Below, in pieces: positions 46,001-53,010 of a stretch of DNA of 64,000 nucleotides. Each line of letters opens with the position of its first letter. The first letter of the stretch is position 1. The position numbers and the translations under genes are program-made. Origin of the DNA: Mucilaginibacter gracilis. GTDB lineage: Bacteria; Bacteroidota; Bacteroidia; Sphingobacteriales; Sphingobacteriaceae. The notes below the pieces were generated by a model, which was not told the DNA's origin, did not search any database, and worked only from the letters and a program-made list of their open reading frames with translations. The DNA lies in assembly GCF_003633615.1 (NCBI RefSeq), contig NZ_RBKU01000001.1, positions 2,232,001 through 2,296,000 of the forward strand, in the 5' to 3' direction.

Positions 46001-46299
46001 ATAAAAGCGCTGTTGCGAAAATACAAGGTGTCCTCTGTTCGCTGATCACGTACTTGCATGAGGTCAAAAAGACTTCGGGCCAATAATATATTATTATTTG
46101 ATTTCACAGCCTGCTTCCGGATCAGCTCCAGTTCGCGCTGGGTTTGAACCAACATTGCTTTTTCTAAAATACCGCTCTCCAGCCTTTTTAGGTTAGCCAG
46201 GCTGAGAGAATCTGTTTGGGTTTGACAATAACCGGTTTTGAAAAAACATAACAAAAGGGTGATCGCCAAGAATTTTATGACATAACGGGATAGCTGCAT
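40081..46299 (-). CDS. Giant alpha-2-macroglobulin-family protein with inserted TonB-receptor plug-like domain
   Basis: This 2072-residue exported protein has a signal peptide (FLAITLLLCFFKTGYCQ) and a long helical N-terminal region. Macroglobulin domains follow (MNIFTDRAIYRPGQTVHYKI near 600), then the A2M domain (about 1318-1360, FTMPETATEWKWKMLAHT), the thioester domain with CAEQ near residue 1545 (NYSYDCAEQTFNKL), and a receptor-binding-like C terminus. At about 1200-1305 a SusC-type plug segment is inserted: LQGRLAGVSITNASG, DLTGSVSSVTVRG, IILDGQIF and ASAIYGSRAAQGVLVIST. Bacterial A2Ms trap proteases covalently. The plug insertion is unusual; its job is unknown. No partner penicillin-binding protein gene is adjacent. 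Confidence 0.88.
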   Translation of the reverse strand: MQLSRYVIKFLAITLLLCFFKTGYCQTQTDSLSLANLKRLESGILEKAMLVQTQRELELIRKQAVKSNNNILLARSLFDLMQVRDQRTEDTLYFRNSAFIDTLLAGSVSSELRALLFLMRAQRISRFDSRPLRFNYAAYRTKALKIDYAAFDRRQRDSVVAKDLDSALSYHVFKGKGKQLLWLSSNPDVFLFDPKFEDIVFSERINLLAIKGYYSGTPWTPFGDWLSLPSPAFRKSLDTLAAGRSNKNERLTAYQRWLSFHKTEPETAAFIESLARKSIYLSVSSDTLIRRIYIDYLQDLIKTPYPAAKAHAVYQLCLMWNEDGNKYSNLSDRYSYRYAYQPRPTFDPKYRNFPAMALSLYEQNASLMQQYPVFNTVLATMAQQIKAVGLRVEMTGPYLPDEAIPLKVMYKNADTLFYRVIRIKADEHAGSGTVIATDELLGRKTEQAGSFKLPLPPDHNKHTVYLELGALPLGHYRLLFNNAPIRTGGATLNNMGFEVTKITAVNTDEQLFVLDRKTGFPLAGAQIQGFKKGIEANKGLVTSLVPQNGCIKISSDVTDSIHIIYKRDTSGYSFSVRENEVSDDVYDKDSYDDLDEFFDDKVSMNIFTDRAIYRPGQTVHYKIIFLTKDPDNGSTILFNSKNVDGFFKKRLKKWLNDANDKILLKDPFNKQIDSAVLKINDFGSFAGTFVLPKTAATGSWSIDGKAKTEYRNNGEFQVEEYKRPTIELSMEKQKKMLLPGAPFIIKLKLRSLSGTDLGHIPIEYTIDRSGSMPSKKGGLNDLYNNYVNTELIHKTGFTDDKGELLIPVKDALLAKTALSDSIVWNYNYTMNAKAVDATGESTELKENVDISSRPVKINIQVAKTYDRQALPILNISTTADFEGTIGRKVNIKLYRTNNPDQPKTENNAVDQWYYPEKDWNNWFPDLASAVPGIDQRVLVLDTVINTANYEKLTLAKDRLTTGFYQMIANYKENDRTIGQSLYSFKVFDSKTGESPVDDIDHMPVNSAKPGDLLTWYSTAKNDNYTIYQVLYTSNNKKRKVENIYSPITERSGLRTWHYRIPPNAIGEILLNRIYVRNNDVRKFQHRVYLYATVAMPPGIIIERYRKVMAPGAQETFSLSIKTKNENTAAELMTTLYDASLDKLEKQIWELPNTEQRRVNLYTDWNYSLVASRIAGEFKDAPQDIENSLQFGYTGTPGAAYALQGRLAGVSITNASGLNEVVVTVGYGTERRMDLTGSVSSVTVRGISSLQDYSQPLIILDGQIFTGDLKTFNATSITQAIVLKGADASAIYGSRAAQGVLVISTKGPIVFPEPEEPVVKVRKNFNETAFFFPQVHAGADGFYTFSFTMPETATEWKWKMLAHTRDAQFTYLERTLQTQLNLMVQPNMPRLLYQGDRIRLQSRISNLDTLAVTGRASCKIEDAVTGQDLTAVLTAASTQAFSLDKKSSGAVSFFLQVPAGQLNPLKIIITATGEKTADAEEHILPVLSSKVFIRQSQSVQFNNNASINLAPVKMPANAELYGIGISINQKPQAALIYALPWLANYSYDCAEQTFNKLRAHATALRLMQRDTNAQQAFRKAKGFIEKQKPASDELPDELAEQAMPWLHIGNHAALQQKQLFYLLDTSVTKSHINVHLERLFKLQQPDGGLAWFDGGKSSDYISAYVLAGFGQLWQQGWRPVPQVANRQQEFINQLCVYNQATLSTASMRTYDFFQLYALSYWRKRHDLPGPLVQKINLLLDSGWRNVNSRSIEQQALLIINTLRFTQPENALYKKAVDQLENISQLAINDEVNGIRWKDIADAEEMGSSREETVAILSEAFKLSGKYANIPSGIVKWFLTTKQDEHWETTKGTAAAIDLLQQEKGSVFGESKAFSASIAGRNLAVSDGLLNGIPASFTAIKQQPASLTLQQQGTGAGGALTWYYFATPDRLDTLNKAVKISKTFYSYDKDKGWVILTARTALKAGDAVKVRLVIETASRLKFVHISDPRAAAFEPKENNSGYRYGNGFSYYQSVKDYGSDLFTESLPKGITELSYEMVVAHDGEFTSGPARIQCMYSPAVTAYSGTEKIRADSK

Positions 46300-46327
46300 A
46301 TTCCAGGTTTAGTGGTAGAATGCTAAT

Positions 46328-46372
46328 GATACCTGATTTCCATAACCGATGCGGAAATTTATTTCAGGTATC
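46328..46372. repeat. 9-bp perfect inverted repeat upstream of the A2M gene
   Basis: GATACCTGA (46328-46336) and TCAGGTATC (46364-46372) are exact inverted copies with 27 bases between. No T run follows on either strand, so an operator is more likely than a terminator. It lies 29-73 bp before the A2M start. Confidence 0.45.
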
Positions 46373-46433
46373 AATTACAGTTTGAATATACAATTATCCT
46401 TTTCCTCAGACAATCTGAAAAAAGAATTAAATA

Positions 46434-46868
46434 CTACCTGATCATTTTATTGAGCAGCATGTACCCCAATATTAAGGCCATTATCCCTAGCACCCCAAGG
46501 ATCAACCTGGTCAACATGATCCCATAATATTCCGCATTCCTGACCTGTTCGGGAAATAGCGTCAACCTGAAAACTCGCTCTACAGGTTTAGGCCCTTTGG
46601 CAATCGTCTGATTAATTACTTGTAACCCATTGGTCAACGCCTGATTAACACTACTGATGTCAGGCTTAGGTGCATCCACCTTAATATTACTAAACTTGGT
46701 ATTAAAGCTTTCGATCAACAATTCCGTTTGTTGCTGGTATGCATTAATGATCTTGTCCTTTTCTTGTTGTTTTTCTATAAACTCCTGCACCTGCTTATTG
46801 TGTTCAAATATCTCCTTTAACATCTCTGTTAAAGTGATCTCATCCATTTGCATTTCCTGATTACTCAT
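46434..46868 (-). CDS. Mobilization-cassette membrane protein of unknown function
   Basis: This 144-residue protein has an N-terminal coiled coil (about 8-55, LKEIFEHNKQVQEFIEKQQEKD), a middle part, and one C-terminal membrane helix (LTRLILGVLGIMALILGYMLL, about 117-138). The start overlaps the relaxase stop by 4 bp (ATGA), so translation is coupled. In Bacteroidota mobilization cassettes a small coiled-coil protein with a membrane anchor often follows the relaxase. It could tether the relaxosome to the membrane. I do not recognise a named family. Confidence 0.75.
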   Translation of the reverse strand: MSNQEMQMDEITLTEMLKEIFEHNKQVQEFIEKQQEKDKIINAYQQQTELLIESFNTKFSNIKVDAPKPDISSVNQALTNGLQVINQTIAKGPKPVERVFRLTLFPEQVRNAEYYGIMLTRLILGVLGIMALILGYMLLNKMIR

Positions 46869-47692
46869 ATTCTTACTCCTTTCGATGGTTTAATTGTTTG
46901 TTCTTTTTCCCTCACCGGCTGCGCCTGTTTTTGTTGCTGCTGTTGTTTCAACTTCCTCTCAATATCCAGTAAAGCATAACCAACCTGGCTACCTTTGAAC
47001 CGTACCTGTTGGACATCAGTAAAAGCGATACCCCGGCCCAATTCAACTTCATAACCTTGCTGTTCCATATATCGCTTGACATCAGTAACAGATCCACATT
47101 GCTGGACCGCTTGTGATAAGTGCCGCTTTAATGTTTCCTTCCGTTGATCGACCCGCTGGCTTTGTGCAACCCGTCGTTCCGGTCTTAAAAACTTATTAGG
47201 GCTTAACACTTTCGTCAACCCATATTCGAGTTCCATTGCCCGGCAATAGGCAGCTATCCTTTTGTAGCTATTGCTATCGCTGGCGGTCTTGCCATCATAA
47301 CCGATGCGGTTGGCTACCACATGTAAATGCTCATGGCCGGTGTCACGATGAGCGATCACCACATACTGGTTGTTGTGAAACCCAAAGTCTTTGGCTAATC
47401 GTTCTACCATATCAGCTTTATCCTGTGCGTTCAATTTACCGGCATCAGCATGAGCAAAGCTGACCGATATGTGAAATACCGGTTTACTGACTTTAGGATT
47501 CAGCTTACTTACTTCGATAAACTCCCTTGTCAATTGCAAACGGTCTCCGAAGCATTGGTTATGAGCAATGACTTCGACCTGCTTTTGCCTGGCAGTTATT
47601 TGCTGCTCTTCTTTGGTTCCCTGCAATCGCCCCTGAAACAAATAGTTCAGGCATCCCCGGAAACTCTTACCGGTTCCTATTTTTCCGACCAT
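46865..47692 (-). CDS. Relaxase/mobilization nuclease (MobA/VirD2-like, MOBP type)
   Basis: This 275-residue relaxase nicks the transfer origin and stays bound to the DNA end. The N-terminal tyrosine motif is FRGCLNYLFQG (Tyr about residue 17), and the histidine triad with its acidic partner is AHRDTGHEHLHVVANRIGYDG (about 110-130). The C-terminal part is short and basic, ending in Gln-rich QQQQKQAQ; no helicase or primase domain is attached. It overlaps mobC by 16 bp and its downstream partner by 4 bp, so all three are one unit. The element therefore can probably be mobilized with help from another conjugation system. Confidence 0.92.
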   Translation of the reverse strand: MVGKIGTGKSFRGCLNYLFQGRLQGTKEEQQITARQKQVEVIAHNQCFGDRLQLTREFIEVSKLNPKVSKPVFHISVSFAHADAGKLNAQDKADMVERLAKDFGFHNNQYVVIAHRDTGHEHLHVVANRIGYDGKTASDSNSYKRIAAYCRAMELEYGLTKVLSPNKFLRPERRVAQSQRVDQRKETLKRHLSQAVQQCGSVTDVKRYMEQQGYEVELGRGIAFTDVQQVRFKGSQVGYALLDIERKLKQQQQQKQAQPVREKEQTIKPSKGVRI

Positions 47693-47916
47693 GATACATA
47701 CTTTTTGATTTCCTGAACAATTTGTTGCAAGCCTCGAACCTCCTGATTTAATAGGGCTCTTTCTACAGGGTCCAGATCATCACCCCGGTTCCTTTTCTTG
47801 GCGATCTGGTTCAAATTCGCAGCGGTATGATTTAGCGTCCCGATCAGTTGTAAAACAGATTTCGGCAGGCTTTTAACTTTCATATTTATCCGACCATTTA
47901 AACCCAAGTCGCGCAA
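47677..47916 (-). CDS. mobC: MobC-like relaxosome protein, N-terminally truncated
   Basis: The 79 residues match the C-terminal part of MobC proteins, with LGLNGRINMKVKSLPKSVL, LNHTAANLNQIAKKRN and AELNQ-like RALLNQEVRGL. Family members of 110-140 residues carry an extra N-terminal ribbon-helix-helix region, which is missing. The frame is blocked by a TAG nine codons before the TTG start, and homology stops at an A7 tract (plus strand 47915-47921). An ATG start at 47883 is also possible. Whether the shortened protein still supports nicking is open. Confidence 0.75.
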   Translation of the reverse strand: MRDLGLNGRINMKVKSLPKSVLQLIGTLNHTAANLNQIAKKRNRGDDLDPVERALLNQEVRGLQQIVQEIKKYVSWSEK

Positions 47917-47924
47917 AAAAAGCG

Positions 47925-48020
47925 GATGGTGGGCTTTCTACATCGTTATATGGAGGTTTGTCAACGGCCCTCTATGGCGGCTTATCTACGGCAATTGGAG
48001 GGGGGCTATCAACCGCAGTC
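47925..48020 (+). repeat. Four 24-bp tandem repeats encoding GGLSTA
   Basis: Units at 47925, 47949, 47973 and 47997 translate as DGGLSTSL, YGGLSTAL, YGGLSTAI and GGGLSTAV. Across the four units the codons for Gly-Gly-Leu-Ser-Thr differ almost only at synonymous positions (for example GGT, GGA, GGC, GGG), which points to selection at the protein level. They begin next to the point where MobC homology ends. Confidence 0.8.
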
Positions 48021-48155
48021 GGAAATGGCTATAGAAGTAATATTCCGCCTTGGCCTTTTTTTTTAATGGAATTGGATAAAAGGGGCTTTAGAGTTCAGGC
48101 AGCTTTACTGAGGAGACACCTTCCGTCCTTTCTTTTCCCAGAAAATTATTTTTAA
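47958..48155 (+). CDS. Small GGLSTA-repeat protein, start uncertain or lost
   Basis: The frame from 47877 to the TAA at 48155 is open. The only usual start codon before the end of the repeats is TTG at 47958, inside the second unit, so the true 5' end may be missing. After the Gly-rich repeats come GNGYRSN, IPPWPFFLMELDKRGFRVQ and a Leu/Arg-rich helix. The part from IPPWP on looks like a folded helical piece. It is divergent from mobC and partly overlaps its upstream region. I know no function; synonymous change between repeats argues that it is or was a real protein. Confidence 0.4.
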   Translation: MSTALYGGLSTAIGGGLSTAVGNGYRSNIPPWPFFLMELDKRGFRVQAALLRRHLPSFLFPENYF

Positions 48156-48276
48156 ACAATAATTAAAATGACGATCTATCTAATTAATAAATGGATTTTT
48201 TGATGATTGGCCGAAGACAGTCGCTTAAAATAATTTTCGGAGTTACACTCTAATAACAAATTCTTATTAAACTCGA

Positions 48277-50088
48277 TTAGAATAATCCCATCTGACCTCT
48301 GTCGTCAATTTCAAGATTGTCTGGATTGGTGATCTCGAATTCTATCATTTTAATTGGTTCTTTGTCAGGGCTTTGTGGCAGTAGTTGGTATAATACAATT
48401 TTAATTTGTTCGGTGAATGGCTCAGTTCTAATGGAGTCTCTATCTAAATCTCCATTTGCAACGTGATTAACGATTTTTGCTGCTTCCTGAAAGGTTTGTT
48501 TGACTAATGTATCGTCCCAAAGTACTTTCAGCAAATTGTCACAGTATTTAACCATATCTTTTGAGTTTGGCCTTGGTAAAGAACTATAATCGTTTAGCGC
48601 CAAACAACGGAATACAAAAAGTAAATGATACCTCGCTGGTTTAAACGTGGGAGGGATTGCTCCAACTCGAAATAAATAATCAAGCTTGTAATATGAATAT
48701 GCTGAAACATAATACATCTCCAATTTGTGTTCAAGATTAAATATATCGGTGCCTACTGACTTTAAAAGCGCTTTATAGTTCCGTGTTGTTCTGTGAGGAA
48801 CCTCCAAAAAAACCGAAGCAAATGCGCGAACTAACGTGGTCATATTGATGATTCTAACCTTTTCAACGGTCTCGTCTGAATTATATTGACGTGATCTTCT
48901 TTCATAATACAAACGTTTTGATCCCTCATATGTAGGAAAGTACGTTTCGAGTTTTTTAGGAAAGTCGGCTAAAGCAAACAATTGTTCTTGTGTCACTTCA
49001 GTCTGACGATTAGTGGCCTTTATAATAGAATTTCGCACCTCAACGTCCTCCGTAGCAACGATTCTAACAGGAACAAGTACATCCGCATTTAGGTACGCGC
49101 GTGATTCATACAAAACAAAACTTGTTTGACACCCGTTTACAATTTGATAATCTTCCAAAACGAATTTGTTCCCTGTTGGGGTTATCCGTCGTGCGATAAT
49201 TGTAACACCATTATTTAAAAGAGGGAAATAAATTTTAGAAATCGGATCTTCGAGAGTTTCTTTAATTTCTTTATTGACAGCATTCCATTCTTGCCAATGT
49301 CTAACATTGTCGTAAAACAATGATGTAATAACTTCCTCGTTACTGTTTTGAATCAGTTTCAGATATTCAATAGAACTTAGTAAGCCAATATAAGCCTGTT
49401 CAATATTTGGTAATTCAGGTAAAGCAGTTTTCTGAGGGAAATTAATCTCAGTTGATATCGCGTTTTTGGATTCACGAAAAAGTTTTTGGATACGTTCCGC
49501 ATCTACAAATTCTAATTCAACCCGCCGGAATAAAGTCAATCCCCGCAAGTCATCTAACGCCGCGTTCCTTCTTGCCACTAAATTAGCATCAATAACCCAC
49601 TTCCCAGTCGTTGAATAATAGAGAAAACATTGAGGATTACCTTTCTTAAATTTGCTGCTTCTGTTAAATATCTCGCTAACTATCTTATATTTTACCTTAA
49701 GGTCTTTGTTCTGTGGGAGAGCGGGTTCAGTAGAAAGAAAGTCTAATACTCCAAAACTGAATTGTCCAATTTTTGCAGTTTCAAAGCTACTTGACCTTTC
49801 CGCCTGATTAAATATTAAAGTAACATCAAGATATCCATTTGTTTCAGCAAGATCTTCGATTTCAACATAATCAGTCACCAAACAACCGTTGACGATGATT
49901 GATATCGTATCAATGCCACCATCTCCGCCAGCGCCTATATGAATATCTTCAGTTGAAAATGTTTCAGTATAATGGTTGGACGTAACCAAATATCCGGTAA
50001 AATGTTCAAATGCTGTCTCTTCTGGAAGAGACACAAGATCGTTCTGTTTAACAAACTCTTCAAGCAACGATTTTGTGATCCTGTCCAT
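48277..50088 (-). CDS. AIPR-family (abortive infection phage resistance) protein
   Basis: This 603-residue protein matches the AIPR family. The N-terminal half (about 1-230) has GAGGDGGIDTISIIVNG and a restriction-endonuclease-like feel (VEIEDLAETNGYLDVTLIF). The AIPR core (about 255-420) shows FYDNVRHWQEWN, LLNNGVTIIARR and DYQIVNGCQTSFVLYES. The family was named from abortive-infection proteins that stop phage growth. The gene stands alone in this island between the mobilization cassette and the MoxR system, both on the same strand. Function is inferred from family and place. Confidence 0.87.
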   Translation of the reverse strand: MDRITKSLLEEFVKQNDLVSLPEETAFEHFTGYLVTSNHYTETFSTEDIHIGAGGDGGIDTISIIVNGCLVTDYVEIEDLAETNGYLDVTLIFNQAERSSSFETAKIGQFSFGVLDFLSTEPALPQNKDLKVKYKIVSEIFNRSSKFKKGNPQCFLYYSTTGKWVIDANLVARRNAALDDLRGLTLFRRVELEFVDAERIQKLFRESKNAISTEINFPQKTALPELPNIEQAYIGLLSSIEYLKLIQNSNEEVITSLFYDNVRHWQEWNAVNKEIKETLEDPISKIYFPLLNNGVTIIARRITPTGNKFVLEDYQIVNGCQTSFVLYESRAYLNADVLVPVRIVATEDVEVRNSIIKATNRQTEVTQEQLFALADFPKKLETYFPTYEGSKRLYYERRSRQYNSDETVEKVRIINMTTLVRAFASVFLEVPHRTTRNYKALLKSVGTDIFNLEHKLEMYYVSAYSYYKLDYLFRVGAIPPTFKPARYHLLFVFRCLALNDYSSLPRPNSKDMVKYCDNLLKVLWDDTLVKQTFQEAAKIVNHVANGDLDRDSIRTEPFTEQIKIVLYQLLPQSPDKEPIKMIEFEITNPDNLEIDDRGQMGLF

Positions 50089-50282
50089 TGGTTCTATAAT
50101 TACTTAACTAAGATATTATTTTTTGATGATAGAATACTCTATATCCTAGAATTAATCCCCAAATAACGATAGCACTTTCCATAATAGTAAATCATCCGGC
50201 CAGATTATTTTCTCGTTCTCTTAGACTAGGGTAATAATGATCCTTAAATCCAAACTTGGTGATTATTTCCCCTGAGGTAGTT

Positions 50283-53009
50283 TTAAACATCGCCAAGGCG
50301 ATACACCGAAACTCGCCCATCATATTCCAGAAAGGCGCAATGATGCCGTTTAGGTATCGCCACGATCGCGATGATCGTATTTTCAGTATCGATCAGACCT
50401 TCGGGCGTAGGATTTTCTTTGCTGATGTCAAATACGCCGGCGCGTTTTCCCCCTGCAACGACCAAACGGTTATCGGTCATCAGCCGGATGTCCTGACCTT
50501 CAATATCCTGCCCAAAGAAACCAGAAGCGACACCTATCCCTTTCAAAGTCGGGGTTACCAGTACGGAACCCTCTGTGGTCAGCAACGCGATCTTTAACGC
50601 GGTATGCGGCCCTGTAACGGTCGATTTCAGGATCTGGGCACCGATGCTCAACGCCTCGGTTTGTCCTTCCGGGCTGATCCGCAATAAAATTTCCCCTTTG
50701 GCGTAATAAAAATGACCTTTGCGCCAAACCATCGCCGAAGGGTCAAAGCCATTTTGCCCGGGATTCACCCGCTCATCCATCATGCCGATATCGATCGTAC
50801 GCAATAATGCACCCGTTCTGTTGAAATGGCTGAGTTGCAGACCATGGATGGTAAAATGCAATACACTTACCCCGTTCTCCACGTTGAGGCAGCATCCAAG
50901 GGCAGCTTCCGGCAAAAAATCGAGCGTTTGTAAAACTGCTTCCCGCTCAAAATAGGAATAAGCCCCGAGTTGCTGGTTAGTATGCGTGCTGATCTTTTCT
51001 CCAACGATCAATACCTGGTCGGATAAGGCAGGGTCGGCAAGCAGGGCCAAAGGCGAGTCATTATATCCCACCTTAAACAGGTATTGATAAGTTTGTTTTC
51101 CTTCCCAGTTGCCCCTGAAATAATGTAAGTCTCCTTGTTGCTGCCCGATCGCCATGAGCTGATCATGGTACGTCATGATGGCGTACCAATTGGTATTGTT
51201 CCGTAACTGGATATAGTCCGGCTTGGTATAGACCGGCGGCAATTGCAGGCGATGCTGGATAAAACGATTGGTATCCGCGTTCAGCAAACGGTCTTCTGGC
51301 AAAAAACTGCTCATCATCTTCAAGCCACTGGTATCACCCGATTCAACCTGTTGGTGAATGATCTCATAAGCGATGCCCAGCGAGGTTTCATTCAGCTGCG
51401 CTTCTGGGTAACGCCGGTTCATCTCTGCCAGCACGGTCAGGAAAGATGTCTTTTTGAGCCGGGGTACATGCTGGGCATAGACCTGCCTGACCTCCTGTGC
51501 CAGCTGCCCATGCTCATCATCATGGCGTAGCTCCAGATAGGCGCTTAAGCAAGCTTCGGGCTGCCCGGTATCCGCCCAGCCTTCCAATAAGAGGGATTCA
51601 GCTTCTTTCTTTTGCTTTAATTTATCCAGGGTCAGGACCGCTGCTTTTTGATAATCTTTAGCCTGCCTGAATTCGGTCACTTTTTCCCGGTAACAAGCTT
51701 CAGCTTTTTCCTCCCGGCCGATCATCAGGTAAAGATCACCTGCTTTTTCGAGGTTGTTCAGTTGGAGATAAATCGGAATGGCCTCTTCGAGCAAGCCTCC
51801 TTTTTCCAGGCATTCGGCAGCCATACGCTCGTTCTTCAGGTGATCCCGGTATAAGGCCGCGGCCTCCCGGTACATTTTCCCTTGCTGCAACACATTGGCC
51901 GCGGTATAAAAGTCGCCCAGCAAATGCGCATGGATATAGGCAGCCCGTTTAAAATTCCCCTGCTCGACGGCTTCATTAGCTGTTTTGATATAGCGGGCCC
52001 GTAACTGGGCGTTGTAATTGCTCAGGTCCCAGCCGTCCACCCTGCGACCACCACCCAGGTTGCGCAAATTAAATTGCGTCTGACGCCGGGTCAGTTTACC
52101 CGATTGCGGAGCGCTCCCGCGGTTCAAATAAGGGCTGCTGAGCGGAATAGCATATTGTAACGCCTCATCGCTATTTTTATCAAACAGGTCCATTAAACGC
52201 TTGAGTTCGGTATCGCGCTGTTTTTCGATATCAGCCAGTTTTTGCCCGACCCATTGCTCGATCTTGTGCAACAACCCGCCAGAGGAACCGGAACGGGGGA
52301 AAGCTCCAGAGAAGAACCAAGATAGTGGCGCAAAAATGATTTTGCCGATCAGCGCCAGCAGAAGTAACATATACAGGCCCAGCTGGGCGAGCCAGTTCGT
52401 TGCCTGTTTACCATATTTTTGTAAGGCGGTTTCGTCCGGATCGGCAGAAGGGATCTGGTCAAGCGATTTACTTCCGACATCCTCTTTGATCGCTTCCATT
52501 ACGCTTTCCGGCTCGTCTTCAACCTTCAGCCCGATCTGCTGTAAGACAGGCGCCGGGGTCAAACCCGGGTGCGCGAAACTCCAGTCCGACGGTCTGGGTG
52601 CAGATAAATGAACAAAGTCGGTTAATTTCACTTCGTCTTTGGATTCAAAGCCCACCAGCCCGATATTGGGGTGAAAGACCTGGATATCCCATAAAAGTAA
52701 AGCCTTGAGCTCATCAGCACCGGTTACGGGCCAAAGGTCTGCCTGTACGGGTAAATAAAGCTTATCTGTCATGCGTCCATAAGGGTAACGAACCAAAGCC
52801 GCGGGCGGCTGCTGCGTTCCGAAGATGACGAACAGGCCGGACCCGCTATCGTCATGAATACCCTGTGGGAGGACATAACAACGCAGACCATTGAGATCGA
52901 CCTTCCAGGTATCCAGTTCCCGGAACCAGCCCGCAGGCGAAGCCCCTTGCAAGAATGCACCGGCCAGCGGCCGTTTGCTGTGTTCGTTATAGCGAAGTTT
53001 GAGCTGCAT
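50283..53009 (-). CDS. bpX6-type protein: N-terminal bpX domain, membrane helix, TPR-like repeats, C-terminal beta-propeller
   Basis: This 908-residue protein is the last gene of the MoxR-vWA-propeller locus. The N-terminal domain (about 1-150, PLAGAFLQGASPAGWFRELDTW) resembles bpX6. One membrane segment lies near 210-235 (LGLYMLLLLALIGKIIFAPL). Helical TPR-like repeats cover about 345-540 (FKRAAYIHAHLLGDFYTAAN, NNLEKAGDLYLMIGREEKA). The rest is a beta-propeller with repeating loops up to YDGRVSVYRLGD. It starts 1 bp after the vWA gene stop. Such proteins are thought to be the scaffold or sensor of the ternary system. Confidence 0.75.
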   Translation of the reverse strand: MQLKLRYNEHSKRPLAGAFLQGASPAGWFRELDTWKVDLNGLRCYVLPQGIHDDSGSGLFVIFGTQQPPAALVRYPYGRMTDKLYLPVQADLWPVTGADELKALLLWDIQVFHPNIGLVGFESKDEVKLTDFVHLSAPRPSDWSFAHPGLTPAPVLQQIGLKVEDEPESVMEAIKEDVGSKSLDQIPSADPDETALQKYGKQATNWLAQLGLYMLLLLALIGKIIFAPLSWFFSGAFPRSGSSGGLLHKIEQWVGQKLADIEKQRDTELKRLMDLFDKNSDEALQYAIPLSSPYLNRGSAPQSGKLTRRQTQFNLRNLGGGRRVDGWDLSNYNAQLRARYIKTANEAVEQGNFKRAAYIHAHLLGDFYTAANVLQQGKMYREAAALYRDHLKNERMAAECLEKGGLLEEAIPIYLQLNNLEKAGDLYLMIGREEKAEACYREKVTEFRQAKDYQKAAVLTLDKLKQKKEAESLLLEGWADTGQPEACLSAYLELRHDDEHGQLAQEVRQVYAQHVPRLKKTSFLTVLAEMNRRYPEAQLNETSLGIAYEIIHQQVESGDTSGLKMMSSFLPEDRLLNADTNRFIQHRLQLPPVYTKPDYIQLRNNTNWYAIMTYHDQLMAIGQQQGDLHYFRGNWEGKQTYQYLFKVGYNDSPLALLADPALSDQVLIVGEKISTHTNQQLGAYSYFEREAVLQTLDFLPEAALGCCLNVENGVSVLHFTIHGLQLSHFNRTGALLRTIDIGMMDERVNPGQNGFDPSAMVWRKGHFYYAKGEILLRISPEGQTEALSIGAQILKSTVTGPHTALKIALLTTEGSVLVTPTLKGIGVASGFFGQDIEGQDIRLMTDNRLVVAGGKRAGVFDISKENPTPEGLIDTENTIIAIVAIPKRHHCAFLEYDGRVSVYRLGDV

Positions 53010-53010
53010 C

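Noticed and set aside
47925-48020. The four 24-bp repeats as simple iterons or a CRISPR array
   Set aside because: They have no spacers, differ in most third codon positions and keep the peptide, so a protein-level explanation is better. A role as relaxase sites in addition is left open.
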